Notes: a model not told the origin generated them from the letters alone. A stretch of DNA of 64,000 nt from Macrococcoides epidermidis (GCF_042659445.1 NZ_JBHSSR010000013.1), one strand, 5' to 3'; positions 25,797-36,035 are shown, numbered from the stretch's first letter. Numbers and translations are program-made.

Positions 25797-27074
25797 ATGA
25801 CAAATCAGTACAAATTTGAAACTCTGCAAGTTCATGCAGGACAAGTTATCGACAAGGAAACGAATGCACGTGCACTCCCAATTTATCAAACAACATCATT
25901 TACATTCAACGATACGGAACATGCTGCAAATCTCTTCGGTTTAAAAGAATTAGGTAACATCTATTCAAGACTTACAAATCCTACAACAGCTGCTTTTGAG
26001 ACACGTGTTGCTGAACTTGAAGGTGGTGTAGCAGGTGTCGCTGTCGCTTCAGGAATGGCTGCCATTACTTACGCGATACAAACGATTGCGAACAGCGGTG
26101 ACCACATCGTAGCAACTACAAGTTTATATGGTGGAACACACACTTTATTCGAACACACATTTAAGAAATTCGGTATTGAAACAACACTCGTGGATACGAC
26201 AAATTTAGAACATGTAAAAGAGGCATTAAAAGATAATACAAAAGCTATTTTTGTAGAAACTATCGGTAATCCTGAAGGAAATGTTGAAGATATTGAAGCG
26301 CTTGCAAACATTGCACACAATCATGGTATTCCTTTAATCGTCGATAATACTTTTGCTTCTCCCTATCTGTGTCGTCCAATTGAGTTTGGTGCAGATATTG
26401 TCGTACATTCCGCAACGAAATTTATCGGAGGACATGGTACTTCAATTGGTGGCGTCATTATTGATAGTGGTAATTTTGACTGGAATAATAGTAAGTTTAC
26501 AAACTTATCCGAACCTGATCCAAGCTATCATAATCTCATTTTTACCGAAGCTTTTGGTGAAGCTGCCTATGCCTTTAAGATACGCACAACACTACTCAGA
26601 GATACTGGTGCAGCAATTTCACCGTTCAATTCATTTTTATTAACCCAAGGATTAGAAACACTTTCGCTTCGTGTAGAGCGTCACGTGGAAAATACACAAA
26701 AAGTAATCGCGTTTCTTTCCAATCACGATAAGGTTGCCTGGATTAAATATGCAGATACACCAGACAGTCCCTACAAAACATTGCAAGAAAAATACTTACC
26801 GAAAGGTGCAGGTTCTATCTTTACGTTCGGAGTTAAAGGTGGCCGTGAAGCCGGTAAGAAGTTTATCGAATCACTTGAGCTCTTCTCTTTACTTGCAAAT
26901 GTTGGAGATGCAAAATCGCTTATCATTCATCCCGCTTCTACTACACATGCACAACTTACAGAAGCTGAACAACTCGCAGCAGGTGTAAGTCCAGAAACGA
27001 TTCGAATTTCTATTGGCATTGAACATATCGATGATATTATCGCAGACCTGGAACAAGGATTAAGTGTGATTTAA
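25797..27074 (+). CDS. metY: O-acetylhomoserine sulfhydrylase, PLP-dependent
   Basis: The 425-residue PLP enzyme of the Cys/Met metabolism family has the motif YSRLTNPTTAAFE, the PLP Lys in SATKFIGGHGTSIGG, and the longer OAH-sulfhydrylase features LLTQGLETLSLRVERH and HPASTTHAQL. It makes homocysteine from O-acetylhomoserine and sulfide, or related products. AGGAGG lies 8 bases before the ATG at 25797, and the SAM riboswitch upstream supports a methionine role. The next gene starts one base after its stop. Confidence 0.9.
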   Translation: MTNQYKFETLQVHAGQVIDKETNARALPIYQTTSFTFNDTEHAANLFGLKELGNIYSRLTNPTTAAFETRVAELEGGVAGVAVASGMAAITYAIQTIANSGDHIVATTSLYGGTHTLFEHTFKKFGIETTLVDTTNLEHVKEALKDNTKAIFVETIGNPEGNVEDIEALANIAHNHGIPLIVDNTFASPYLCRPIEFGADIVVHSATKFIGGHGTSIGGVIIDSGNFDWNNSKFTNLSEPDPSYHNLIFTEAFGEAAYAFKIRTTLLRDTGAAISPFNSFLLTQGLETLSLRVERHVENTQKVIAFLSNHDKVAWIKYADTPDSPYKTLQEKYLPKGAGSIFTFGVKGGREAGKKFIESLELFSLLANVGDAKSLIIHPASTTHAQLTEAEQLAAGVSPETIRISIGIEHIDDIIADLEQGLSVI

Positions 27075-27863
27075 TTGGTTGTTCCTCGTATTCTAATCGT
27101 TAATTTAATGCCAAATCAATTCGAAACGGAACTGCAGTTTATACATCATTTTAAAACAGCTATGATTGATTTTTTATATTTAGAGACACATCAAACAAAT
27201 ACTGAAAAAAGAAATTATGCTAAGCAACATTATATAAATTTCGAACAAGCTCAACGATACGATTATGATGCGTTAATCGTAACAGGAGCACCTGTAGAGC
27301 ATCTTCCTTTTGCATCTGTTTATTATTATGAAGAACTTAAAAGGATCATAGATTGGTCTAAAGCGCAACAACATACGCGGTTGTTTATTTGCTGGGCAGC
27401 ACAATTTGCGTTACATCACTATTACAATATTGAGAAATTCACTTTTAAAGGTAATAAGAAATTGTTTGGTGTATATGCTTATAATGTTCTGGTGGATCAT
27501 CCTTTAACAAATAATTTTCAAAGCTACTATATACCCCAATCACGCTATACAAATTTTGTGATACAAGATATTAAAGATAAGACTGACTTAACCATAATCA
27601 GCACTCATCCTGAATTTGGTGCAGATTTATTAATATCAAAAGATAATAAAGATATTTATATCAATGGCCATTTAGAGTATGCACCTAATACGTTGCATAC
27701 GGAATATATTCGTGATTGTAAAAAAGGGCTAACAATTTCATTCCCTGAAAATTATTACGCTCATGATAATTCTAGTGATTTGGTAATACAGCGATGGAAA
27801 CCTTTTGCTGATTCATTCTTCAATGCCTTTGTAACGATACTTAGCACAGACAAAAGTAAGTGA
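27075..27863 (+). CDS. metA: Homoserine O-acyltransferase, MetA-type
   Basis: The 262-residue protein belongs to the MetA (HTS) family. It begins RILIVNLMPNQFETE, has the catalytic-Cys motif RLFICWAAQFALHHYY and KKLFGVYAY, and includes STHPEFGADL with the likely catalytic His. It acylates homoserine for the MetY step. It starts with TTG directly after the metY stop, so translation is probably coupled. It lacks about 35 residues found at the N-terminus of longer MetA proteins, and the usual Gly of CWGAQ is Ala. Whether it uses acetyl-CoA or succinyl-CoA is not resolved; MetY next door suggests acetyl. Confidence 0.82.
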   Translation: MVVPRILIVNLMPNQFETELQFIHHFKTAMIDFLYLETHQTNTEKRNYAKQHYINFEQAQRYDYDALIVTGAPVEHLPFASVYYYEELKRIIDWSKAQQHTRLFICWAAQFALHHYYNIEKFTFKGNKKLFGVYAYNVLVDHPLTNNFQSYYIPQSRYTNFVIQDIKDKTDLTIISTHPEFGADLLISKDNKDIYINGHLEYAPNTLHTEYIRDCKKGLTISFPENYYAHDNSSDLVIQRWKPFADSFFNAFVTILSTDKSK

Positions 27864-27989
27864 TAATGTTAAAAGTTTACAAAATTTTAAACATTGTGTT
27901 AATTCTTTTTATATACATTCCTTTCGTTAGAATTACTTAATTATTTGCGTTACGATAAGAGTAATACTATACGCAAAGGAATGTTCGTT

Positions 27990-30644
27990 ATGAAAAATGA
28001 AAAATGGCATCAACGCTCTATCGATGACACACTTCAAGCGTTTAACACCTCAATAAATAGTGGTTTGTCCCATGAACAAGTCGAAGCAAACCAATCAACT
28101 TATGGTCTAAATGCACTTCCAGCAAAGCGGGAGAAGCCTAAAATCATTAAGTTTTTCGGCCACTTTAACGATATTTTAATATATGTATTACTAGTAGCTG
28201 CAGCGATTACAGGATTTTTAGGACACTTTCTTGATATGTCGGTTATCATTCTTGTTGCAGTTATCAATGCGATTATTGGTTATGTTCAGGAATCGCGTGC
28301 TGAAAAAGCATTAGAAAGTATTCGTAAAATGATGACGAGTGAGGCTGTAGTAATTCGTGATGGTCGCAGTCAAACTATTCCAGGCGAACAATTGACAATC
28401 GGAGATATCGTTATTTTATCATCCGGTGAGAAGATACCTGCAGACTTACGGTTAATAGAAGCGAATAATTTAAAGATTGAAGAGTCTGCTTTAACCGGTG
28501 AATCTGTACCCGTCCAAAAAAATATACATAAAATCTCAGAAGATGCTGTACTCGGTGATAGAAAAAATATGGCTTATTCAAGCTCATCTATTACTTCAGG
28601 TTCTGGAATAGGTGTAGTTGTTGCAATCGGAAAAGACACTGAACTTGGTAAGATTAATCAGGCAATGACTGACACAGAACAGATGACAACCCCATTGATG
28701 CAACAAACCGGTCAGTTCGGTAAATCAGTGAGTATTGGTATCGTTGTAATTTCTATCGCAATTTATTTATTCGGTTTGTTTTATCACAATTATCCAGCAG
28801 GTGAACTACTCTTATCTGTTATCGCACTTGCAGTTGGTGCTATACCGGAGGGATTACCTGCTGTCATTTCAATTATTTTAGCACTTGGTGTTCAGTCGAT
28901 GGCAAAGAATAATGCCATCGTAAAGAACTTACCTTCAGTGGAAACTTTAGGTTCAGTTTCAGTGATTTGCACCGATAAAACTGGTACGCTTACAAAAAAC
29001 GAAATGACTGTAACTTCAATTGATTTAACTCATAATCGTTATGAAGTTACGGGCACAGGTTATGAACCAATCGGAGAAATTATACCCAAACATACTGAAA
29101 CACCAGAAACAGAACAAGAATTATACCAGTTCTTAACATGCGTTAAAACAGTCAATGAAGCACGTCTCTCACAAGATGAAAATGGTCATTTTCAAATTAC
29201 CGGTGAGCCCACTGAAGGCTGCTTAATGACACTCGTACATAAAACTAATTTAGAAATTCCAAACTTACAGGCAATCGATAAAATCCCATTTGATTCACTT
29301 TATAAATATATGGCATATCTCGTCGAAGATCAGGGCAAGAAACGTATTTATATCAAAGGAGCACCTGACAGAATATTCGATCGTGTATTTACCAATTCTG
29401 ATGATAGACAGGTCTGGGAAGATAAATTAAGTGTAATCGCTAAAGAAGGTAAACGATTAATTGCAGCAGGATATAAAGATGTGCCTCGTGACACAACCAC
29501 ACTCTCACATGACGATTTACAAAGTGGCATCACCTTGCTTGGGTTAGTAGGGATTATAGATCCTCCACGTGAATCTTCAATAAAAGCAGTAAAAGAATGT
29601 CAAAAAGCCGGAATTGCCGTAAAAATGATTACAGGTGACCATAAAGAAACTGCAATGGCAATTGGGAAACAACTCGGAATCGGCGATGGTACTAAGGCCA
29701 TTGAAGGTCGCGAACTCGATAATATGGATGAAGAAACATTATACGAAACCGCGATTGAATACGATGTGTTTGCTAGAACAAGTCCGGAGAATAAATTACA
29801 ACTCGTAAAAGCATTGCAAAAACATGACGAAATAACATCGATGACCGGTGATGGTGTTAACGATGCACCAGCATTAAAACGTGCTGATATCGGTGTTGCA
29901 ATGGGTATTAAAGGAACTGAAGTATCTAAAGATGCCGCGCGTATGATACTGGTTGACGATAACTTTGAAACAATTGTAGATGCGGTACGTGAAGGACGTC
30001 GTGTCTATGATAACCTGAAGAAAACAATACTATTCATTTTACCGACAAACGGTTCTCAAGGACTACTCATTTTAGCAGCGATTCTATTCGGCATATCCAT
30101 ACCACTTACTCCTATCCAGGTACTTTGGGTGAACATGGTAACAGCGATTACCATATCTTTTGCACTTGCATTTGAACCTCTCGAACCAGGTGCAATGAAT
30201 AGAAAGCCAAGACATAAATCTACACCGTTACTAAGTCATTATTTCTTATTTAGAATACTACTCGTATCAGTCATTGTAGCTGGTGGAATACTTCTTGCAA
30301 ATATGTATTTAAGTCATCTTGATTTACATAAAACTGTACTGAATACAATCACATTGCAATCACTAGTATTTGCTTTAATCTTCCATCTATTTAATTGCCG
30401 ACACTTAAATCAATTTGCAATTAATCAAGATTTCTTTAAGAATAAAGTCGCATTTATCGTCTCTGGTTTACTCATCACACTACAATTACTCATTACGTAT
30501 GTGCCATTTTTTAATACGATATTAAAAACTGCTCCACTAACATTTTCACAATGGGTGATTCCGTTAGGTATCGGAACTGCTGTTTTTATCCTGATTGAAA
30601 TCGAGAAATGGATTACAAGAAACATATTTAAATATGAGGCATAA
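27990..30644 (+). CDS. Cation-translocating P-type ATPase (SERCA-like)
   Basis: The 884-residue membrane ATPase has the actuator motif ALTGESVPV, the phosphorylation site ICTDKTGTLTKNE, the nucleotide domain KGAPDRIF, the hinge MTGDGVNDAPALKRADIGVAMG, helix 4 GAIPEGLPAVISI and an N-terminal cation-ATPase domain. The PEGLP motif and lack of Cys metal sites point to Ca2+ (type II, PacL/YloB-like) transport, possibly with Mn2+. AAAGGA precedes the ATG at 27990. Single gene with its own terminator. Confidence 0.9.
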   Translation: MKNEKWHQRSIDDTLQAFNTSINSGLSHEQVEANQSTYGLNALPAKREKPKIIKFFGHFNDILIYVLLVAAAITGFLGHFLDMSVIILVAVINAIIGYVQESRAEKALESIRKMMTSEAVVIRDGRSQTIPGEQLTIGDIVILSSGEKIPADLRLIEANNLKIEESALTGESVPVQKNIHKISEDAVLGDRKNMAYSSSSITSGSGIGVVVAIGKDTELGKINQAMTDTEQMTTPLMQQTGQFGKSVSIGIVVISIAIYLFGLFYHNYPAGELLLSVIALAVGAIPEGLPAVISIILALGVQSMAKNNAIVKNLPSVETLGSVSVICTDKTGTLTKNEMTVTSIDLTHNRYEVTGTGYEPIGEIIPKHTETPETEQELYQFLTCVKTVNEARLSQDENGHFQITGEPTEGCLMTLVHKTNLEIPNLQAIDKIPFDSLYKYMAYLVEDQGKKRIYIKGAPDRIFDRVFTNSDDRQVWEDKLSVIAKEGKRLIAAGYKDVPRDTTTLSHDDLQSGITLLGLVGIIDPPRESSIKAVKECQKAGIAVKMITGDHKETAMAIGKQLGIGDGTKAIEGRELDNMDEETLYETAIEYDVFARTSPENKLQLVKALQKHDEITSMTGDGVNDAPALKRADIGVAMGIKGTEVSKDAARMILVDDNFETIVDAVREGRRVYDNLKKTILFILPTNGSQGLLILAAILFGISIPLTPIQVLWVNMVTAITISFALAFEPLEPGAMNRKPRHKSTPLLSHYFLFRILLVSVIVAGGILLANMYLSHLDLHKTVLNTITLQSLVFALIFHLFNCRHLNQFAINQDFFKNKVAFIVSGLLITLQLLITYVPFFNTILKTAPLTFSQWVIPLGIGTAVFILIEIEKWITRNIFKYEA

Positions 30645-30660
30645 GATATTTCGCGTAAAC

Positions 30661-30698
30661 AAATACCCGTAGCACGTTTAAGTGTGCTACGGGTATTT
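30661..30698. terminator. Bidirectional-type terminator between the P-type ATPase and zinc-ribbon gene
   Basis: A 15-bp stem (AAATACCCGTAGCAC-type arm paired with GTGCTACGGGTATTT) with a short loop sits between two converging genes. Confidence 0.82.
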
Positions 30699-30713
30699 AT
30701 AATGAATAGTATG

Positions 30714-32027
30714 TTATTCTATCCATGGATCATCTTTTGTTTGTTTCTGCTGGAATATATATTTGATATTATCATCGTCGTCATAAACAATAAGTATTGC
30801 AAAATTATTTCCTTTTCTATCATTATCTATAACCTGGACGGAATCTCCATTCATCTCCCCATTCCAGTCATTCGGTTGCCACGCTTCCTCTGCTTCATCT
30901 TTCGTTGCGACATCGTAAGGATTCGGGATAATATAGATTTGTTCTACTTTATCATCTTTATATTCAATACCCATATTCCCATATTTCAATAAGTTGTCAT
31001 TATCAGGATCTACTAAATCTGATTCATCACCTAATAATTGTTCAACTTCTGTTTTATCCATCCCAATTTCAATATCGTTATAGCCATCTGTTCTATCTTT
31101 AGACATATAAGAATTCAGAAAATCTCTTGAACTCGTATCTATTGTTCTACGCTCTTCTTGTTCTTCTTGCACCAATTCTTGTCTTTCTTGAGAACGTTCC
31201 TGAAACTCTGCAATCTTATCTTCATCAAATTTTTCAACTGCAACATCGGATTCACTCATATTAATAACTAGTTCTCCATTAATCTTTTCATCTTCTATTT
31301 CTTTTTGAGCATCAAATTGATAATCTCCTAATACAAAGTTACCTAATTTAACTTGCTCATACATCGTTGTTTCAATTGCAACAGGTTTATCATTAACTTT
31401 ATAATTCAAAATACCATCTGAACCGGGTGATAAATAGATTTCTTTCTGAGGGACTTTGAAGCTATATTTATCAAATAGGCCATACTTTTTTCCGTCTTTT
31501 GCTACATTCATTACTTCACTAGCGTCATGTGTAATAGATGTACCACTTTCGTTATTATCAATTTCTTTTTTCGCTTCTAATAGGCTTGTCTTTAGATCAA
31601 TACCCTTCGCTTTATTGTATGCAATATAAGCTTTAGCTTCTTCTTCAGAAAGGTAAGCATCTCCACTTTTTAAAAGATCCGATAATTGTTTGGCATCATC
31701 TTTTTGAATTGCATTTGTAATAGCAGTGACAGAATTATTGTAAGAAAATTGCTGTCCAAGTATAAAATAAGCCAGAGCTAATAAAGCAATAGAACCTATT
31801 ACTGTACTTAATAAAATTATCGCCTTTTTAGACATCGGTTGTCTTTGAATTTTTGTTTGCTGTGATACATTTGTGTATTGATCTGTAAATGTTTGATTTT
31901 GTGTTTTTTCATAATTTTGAATCGGCGTCACAATTTGGTCTTCTTTTTGTTCAACTTTTGTACCACAGTTCGTACAGACTTTATGATTTGGTTTTAATTC
32001 ATGCCCACAATTTTTACAGTATTTCAT
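30714..32027 (-). CDS. Zinc-ribbon membrane protein, TcaA/YvbJ-like
   Basis: The 437-residue protein has an N-terminal zinc ribbon (CKNCGHELKPNHKVCTNCG, residues 4-22), a linker, one membrane helix (about 70-92) and a large extracytoplasmic region with a helical Glu/Arg-rich stretch (about 270-300). The plan and the phrase AYIAYNKAKG resemble TcaA/YvbJ proteins, which are linked to cell-wall stress and glycopeptide response in staphylococci. Sequence match is by layout, so TcaA orthology is not claimed. GGAGG precedes the ATG. Confidence 0.65.
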   Translation of the reverse strand: MKYCKNCGHELKPNHKVCTNCGTKVEQKEDQIVTPIQNYEKTQNQTFTDQYTNVSQQTKIQRQPMSKKAIILLSTVIGSIALLALAYFILGQQFSYNNSVTAITNAIQKDDAKQLSDLLKSGDAYLSEEEAKAYIAYNKAKGIDLKTSLLEAKKEIDNNESGTSITHDASEVMNVAKDGKKYGLFDKYSFKVPQKEIYLSPGSDGILNYKVNDKPVAIETTMYEQVKLGNFVLGDYQFDAQKEIEDEKINGELVINMSESDVAVEKFDEDKIAEFQERSQERQELVQEEQEERRTIDTSSRDFLNSYMSKDRTDGYNDIEIGMDKTEVEQLLGDESDLVDPDNDNLLKYGNMGIEYKDDKVEQIYIIPNPYDVATKDEAEEAWQPNDWNGEMNGDSVQVIDNDRKGNNFAILIVYDDDDNIKYIFQQKQTKDDPWIE

Positions 32028-32170
32028 AATAACCTCCAGGAGTATAATTTACTATATACTCCTAATTATATCTGATAGCACAAAACGAACCTATAAGCCT
32101 CAATTAATCCGAAAAATAATTCTGATTATTTATTTGTTACTTTAAGCTAGTTAATCACTTATTATGCTTT

Positions 32171-33519
32171 TTAAAGTTTGATTTTTATCGTTGTTCCCAT
32201 ATCTATTTCACTATCAATATCGATAGTAAAGTCATGTACATCTAATATCACTTTAACGATTGCCATGCCTAGACCATTTGAAGTGACATTATCTTCGTTC
32301 ACATTCGACTTATAGAAACGCTCAAAAATCATTTTTCTCGTCTCATCAGTCATCCCATAACCATGATCTTCAATAATGAATTGTTTATTATTCTGTTCTT
32401 CTTTCAGTTCAATATGAATTTCACTGTCATTCGGACTATATTTAATCGCATTCGATAATAAATTAGTAATCATTTGATAGCATAAATCTCTATTTCCCAG
32501 GACATATACATCTTCTAACGTGGTACTCAAAAATATATCTTTCTGATTAATAGTGTACATATTATCTCGAATAACTTCCTGAATAAGCATTTTAAAATTA
32601 AAGTTTTGTTTCGTTAATGATATTTTATTCTGCTCAATTGAGGCTAAAAGTAATAACTGCTTCGTCAGACCACTTAAACGTAATGATTGATGTTCAATCT
32701 GATTAAGTAAACTCAAATCTTGTGTTTCTTTCAATTTTTTTATTTGTCCGATTAAATTTGTAATTGGAGATTGTATTTCATGACTTACATTTGCCACAAA
32801 GCGCTGATTGATTTCCTCATGTTGCTTTAGCTTCTTACTCATCTCATTCATTTCTTCAGCAAGGACACCTAATTCATCTTTACGATTAACCGAGGTTTGA
32901 TAACCACTCTGCTCACCAATACGTTGTGCAGCTTTTTTTAGTTCGATTACTGGATGCACAATAAACTTAGAAGAAATAAAGACGAGCAATATTGATATGA
33001 CAATCGTTAAAAGCAGTAATACCGCTAAAAATGATCGAAATTCATGCATACTTTCACCAACATCCGGTCTTATAAATACTGTATATTGCTGATGATTGAT
33101 CTGCATTTTCGTGCCTACTGTATTTATTGATTCATTATCAAAAAATCCAGTGATAAATAGATTGAATGGACGATTTTTAATACCGTGATAAACGCCATCT
33201 CGTTCCATTTTAATCGTATCTAATTTGAGGTTATCTAATCTAAATTTTGTTCCATAATTTTCTTTTAAATCATGGTTATTGATTGCCAGTACTTGAAAAT
33301 TCAAATTCCCAAGTTGCGCAAAAAACGCTTGTGGTTTTATTTCAGGGTGTTTTTCAATATATTTTTTTGAGATAATAATACTTGCGTCACCCTTGCATCA
33401 TTTTGTTCTTTCAATATGACGTGATAATACATATTAGAAATTACAAAAGCAATTACTGCACTAATGAGCATGACATGAAGCGTTGTAACAATAAACCTTG
33501 TAGATAAATGTTTAAACAT
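32171..33519 (-). pseudogene. hssS: Haem sensor histidine kinase HssS, frame broken
   Basis: The N-terminal piece starts at 33519 (MFKHLSTRFIVTTLHVML, first helix) and stops near 33337. The second piece supplies YHGIKNRPFNLFITGFFDN, PDVGESMHEFRSFLAVLLLL (second helix), a HAMP region, H-box NVSHEIQSPI, N-box NLLSNAIKYSP and G-box HGYGMTDETRKMIFERFYK. Both match HssS. The break lies in an A7 tract (plus-strand T7 at 33362-33368); one more A would restore KKYIEKHPEIKPQAFFAQLGN and give about 449 residues, the normal HssS size. It senses haem excess and phosphorylates HssR. Whether the break is real, phase-variable or a sequencing error is unknown. Confidence 0.85.
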
Positions 33520-34183
33520 GATGCACCTTATACCCTACACCACGTACTGTTACGATTTCCATTTGCGTATCATAATTTTCTAATCGCTTCCGTATACGTT
33601 TAATATGAACATCCACGGTACGTTCATCTCCCTCAAAATCAAGCCCCCAAATTGCTTCAATTAATTGCTCACGCGTAGCAATATTAGGTTGATGTTTAAC
33701 TAAATAATACAGTAGTTCAAATTCTTTACGTGGCAAATAAAGTGTATCCTGATGTATATGGAGTTCATATGTATCCTGGTCTAGTTCCACATTTCCTATT
33801 TTAATTGATGTGATATCTAAGTTATAACGTTTCAAGATTGCATTCGCTCTAAAAAGTAATTCGTCAAATTCAAAAGGCTTTGTAACATAGTCATCACTAC
33901 CCGCTTCAAATGCGATGCGTTTATCACCCAACGCATCACGTGCTGTAAGCATAATAACCGGCAGTTGATGACTCTCTTTTATCGCTTCACATAATTCAAA
34001 TCCGTTCATTCCGGGCATCATAATATCAACTACACACAAATCTATCTTCTCATTTTCCAGAACTTTAAGAGCAGCCTCTCCACTACCTGCGCTATATACT
34101 TCATAATGATGTTTTATAAATCCTTCCACCACTTGATTTCTTATACTTTGTTCATCATCTACAATTAAAATTTTATTTTTCAT
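33512..34183 (-). CDS. hssR: Haem-response regulator
   Basis: The 223-residue OmpR-type regulator has receiver motifs ILIVDDEQS, VVDIMMPGMNG (phosphorylated Asp in the middle) and Lys in DDYVTKPFEFDEL, and a C-terminal winged helix ending VRGVGYKV. AAAGGAG lies 8 bases before the ATG at 34183. It is adjacent to hssS and divergent from hrtBA, as in the staphylococcal haem-stress locus. Phosphorylated HssR activates the HrtAB exporter. Confidence 0.92.
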   Translation of the reverse strand: MKNKILIVDDEQSIRNQVVEGFIKHHYEVYSAGSGEAALKVLENEKIDLCVVDIMMPGMNGFELCEAIKESHQLPVIMLTARDALGDKRIAFEAGSDDYVTKPFEFDELLFRANAILKRYNLDITSIKIGNVELDQDTYELHIHQDTLYLPRKEFELLYYLVKHQPNIATREQLIEAIWGLDFEGDERTVDVHIKRIRKRLENYDTQMEIVTVRGVGYKVHHV

Positions 34184-34198
34184 CCAATATACTCCTTT

Positions 34199-34218
34199 GT
34201 TCATATTCTGTTCATATT
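34199..34218. promoter_or_regulatory. HssR direct-repeat operator
   Basis: GTTCATATT occurs twice in tandem (34199-34207 and 34210-34218), separated by CT, an 11-bp period that puts both on one DNA face. It lies between hssR and hrtB, with a possible -10 box TATGAT at about 34226. It has the form of the direct-repeat site described for HssR at hrtAB promoters. Confidence 0.82.
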
Positions 34219-34264
34219 GATTGTTTATGATAACACTATCAACAAAACGAGAAAGGTGATCATT

Positions 34265-35290
34265 ATGAATTTAGCACTTAAAGAAATTAAGTATTACAAA
34301 ATGAAATATGTATTGATTGCAGCAATCATATTTCTATTAGCATTTCTGGTATTATTTGTTTCAAGTTTAGCACAGGGTTTAGGAAAAGATAATATTTCAT
34401 TTATAGAACATATGGATGGTAAGTATTTTGTCGTTTCAGAAGATGCAGATAACAATTTGCTCAACGCACCACTTGATAAAGAAGATGTAAAAGTTTTAAA
34501 AGATTTTAATATTCCTTTAGTTCAGATGCAACCGATTAAAATTCAAAACAACGATAAGTTTTTACTGACTACCATTTCTAAATTACATGCATTGCCAAAA
34601 GATGGCGATGTCGCTCTAGATGTTCATCTTAACAAGTCGTATGACTTAAAAGATAAACTAAATATTGTAGATAGCAATGAAAGTTTACGTATTTCAGACT
34701 TTGAAAAATTTCAAATGTATTCGCACATGCCTGTAGGTCTTGTTAATCAAGCAACTTATAACAAAGTTGTACCACATGAAGCTATCAACACAGCAATCAT
34801 TAATCAACATGTATTAGACAATGTTTCAATTAAAGAGTTAAAACAAGACTTAAAACATTCTAAAATCATAACACCTGAAGATGCGATGAAAGCTATCCCA
34901 AGTTATGAAGCTGAGCAAATGCCTTTAAACTTAATGGTATTTTTCTTATTTTTAATCTCAGCTATCGTCATCACGGTATTCTTCTATATCATTACGATTC
35001 AGAAGACAACTGAATACGGCATTTTAAAAGCGATTGGAACAAGTCATAAAAAACTTATATTTAAACTGATTCAGGAAGTATTTATTATAGTAATTTTTAG
35101 TGTGTCATTAGCTATCTTTATTATTACCGCTATCAATAACTTTATGCCACCAGGCATGCCATTTTATCTAAATAATAATCTTATTATGATTCTAGCTGGA
35201 CTGTTCTTATTTGTATCGTTTATTGGTGTAATGTTATCTATCATCAAGGTGCTTAAGATTGATCCAATAGAAGCAATAGGAGGAGAATAA
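34265..35290 (+). CDS. hrtB: Haem-efflux ABC transporter permease
   Basis: The 341-residue MacB/FtsX-type permease has an N-terminal helix (about 15-38), an external domain of about 170 residues and three C-terminal helices, with the FtsX motif TTEYGILKAIGTSHKKL. AAAGGTGATC lies before the ATG at 34265; upstream in-frame starts fall in the operator. It forms the haem exporter with HrtA, whose gene starts one base after the hrtB stop. Confidence 0.9.
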   Translation: MNLALKEIKYYKMKYVLIAAIIFLLAFLVLFVSSLAQGLGKDNISFIEHMDGKYFVVSEDADNNLLNAPLDKEDVKVLKDFNIPLVQMQPIKIQNNDKFLLTTISKLHALPKDGDVALDVHLNKSYDLKDKLNIVDSNESLRISDFEKFQMYSHMPVGLVNQATYNKVVPHEAINTAIINQHVLDNVSIKELKQDLKHSKIITPEDAMKAIPSYEAEQMPLNLMVFFLFLISAIVITVFFYIITIQKTTEYGILKAIGTSHKKLIFKLIQEVFIIVIFSVSLAIFIITAINNFMPPGMPFYLNNNLIMILAGLFLFVSFIGVMLSIIKVLKIDPIEAIGGE

Positions 35291-35291
35291 T

Positions 35292-35963
35292 ATGATTCAC
35301 GTGAAACATCTTACAAAATCATTTAAACAAGGTGATACTGAAGTAACAGTATTAAAAGATATCAATTTTGAAGTCGCACCAGGTGAAATCGTATGTCTAT
35401 ATGGTCCATCTGGTTCCGGGAAAAGTACACTACTCACGATTATTGGTGCATTACTTAAACCAGCGCGTGGTGATGTACTGATTGAGAATAAATCAATAAC
35501 TACATTGAAACAGCATGAACTTACACAACTTCGTTTAAGTGAAATAGGCTTTATCTTTCAAGCCTCACATCTTGTTCCATTCTTAAAAGTGAAAGAACAA
35601 TTGATGCACGTAGCGCTTGAAAATAAAATGGATAAAAAAACAGCAAGTAAACGTGCTGATGAATTACTCAACACTTTCGGTCTTGGACATCGTACAAAAC
35701 AATATCCTAAAAATTTATCGGGTGGAGAAAAACAACGTGTTGCCATTGCACGAGCCTTCATGAATGAACCTTCATTAATACTTGCTGACGAACCTACAGC
35801 AAGTCTTGACTTTGAGCGTGCAACACAAGTCATTGAAGCGATTCGTGAACGTGTAAAAGCACAACAAAGTGCGTGTATCATCATCACTCACGATGATCGT
35901 ATTTTTAAATATGCCGATCATCTTTATCGTTTAGAAGGTGGAAAGATGGTAAAAGAAAGATAA
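35292..35963 (+). CDS. hrtA: Haem-efflux ABC transporter ATPase
   Basis: The 223-residue ATPase has Walker A GPSGSGKST, signature NLSGGEKQRVAIARA and Walker B LILADEPTASLD, plus the MacB-type phrase FIFQASHLVPFL. It drives HrtB to relieve haem toxicity. The order here is permease first, then ATPase. GGAGGAGAAT precedes the ATG. Confidence 0.92.
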   Translation: MIHVKHLTKSFKQGDTEVTVLKDINFEVAPGEIVCLYGPSGSGKSTLLTIIGALLKPARGDVLIENKSITTLKQHELTQLRLSEIGFIFQASHLVPFLKVKEQLMHVALENKMDKKTASKRADELLNTFGLGHRTKQYPKNLSGGEKQRVAIARAFMNEPSLILADEPTASLDFERATQVIEAIRERVKAQQSACIIITHDDRIFKYADHLYRLEGGKMVKER

Positions 35964-35979
35964 ATATAAACATAATAAA

Positions 35980-36003
35980 CCAAAGACATATTAACGTCTT
36001 TGG
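35980..36003. terminator. Terminator between hrtA and the symporter gene
   Basis: CCAAAGAC / GTCTTTGG with an 8-base loop, flanked by AATAA and TTATT. It lies between two converging genes and can serve both. Confidence 0.75.
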
Positions 36004-36035
36004 CTTATTATTATGGGAGAATTTCTTATTTTTCT

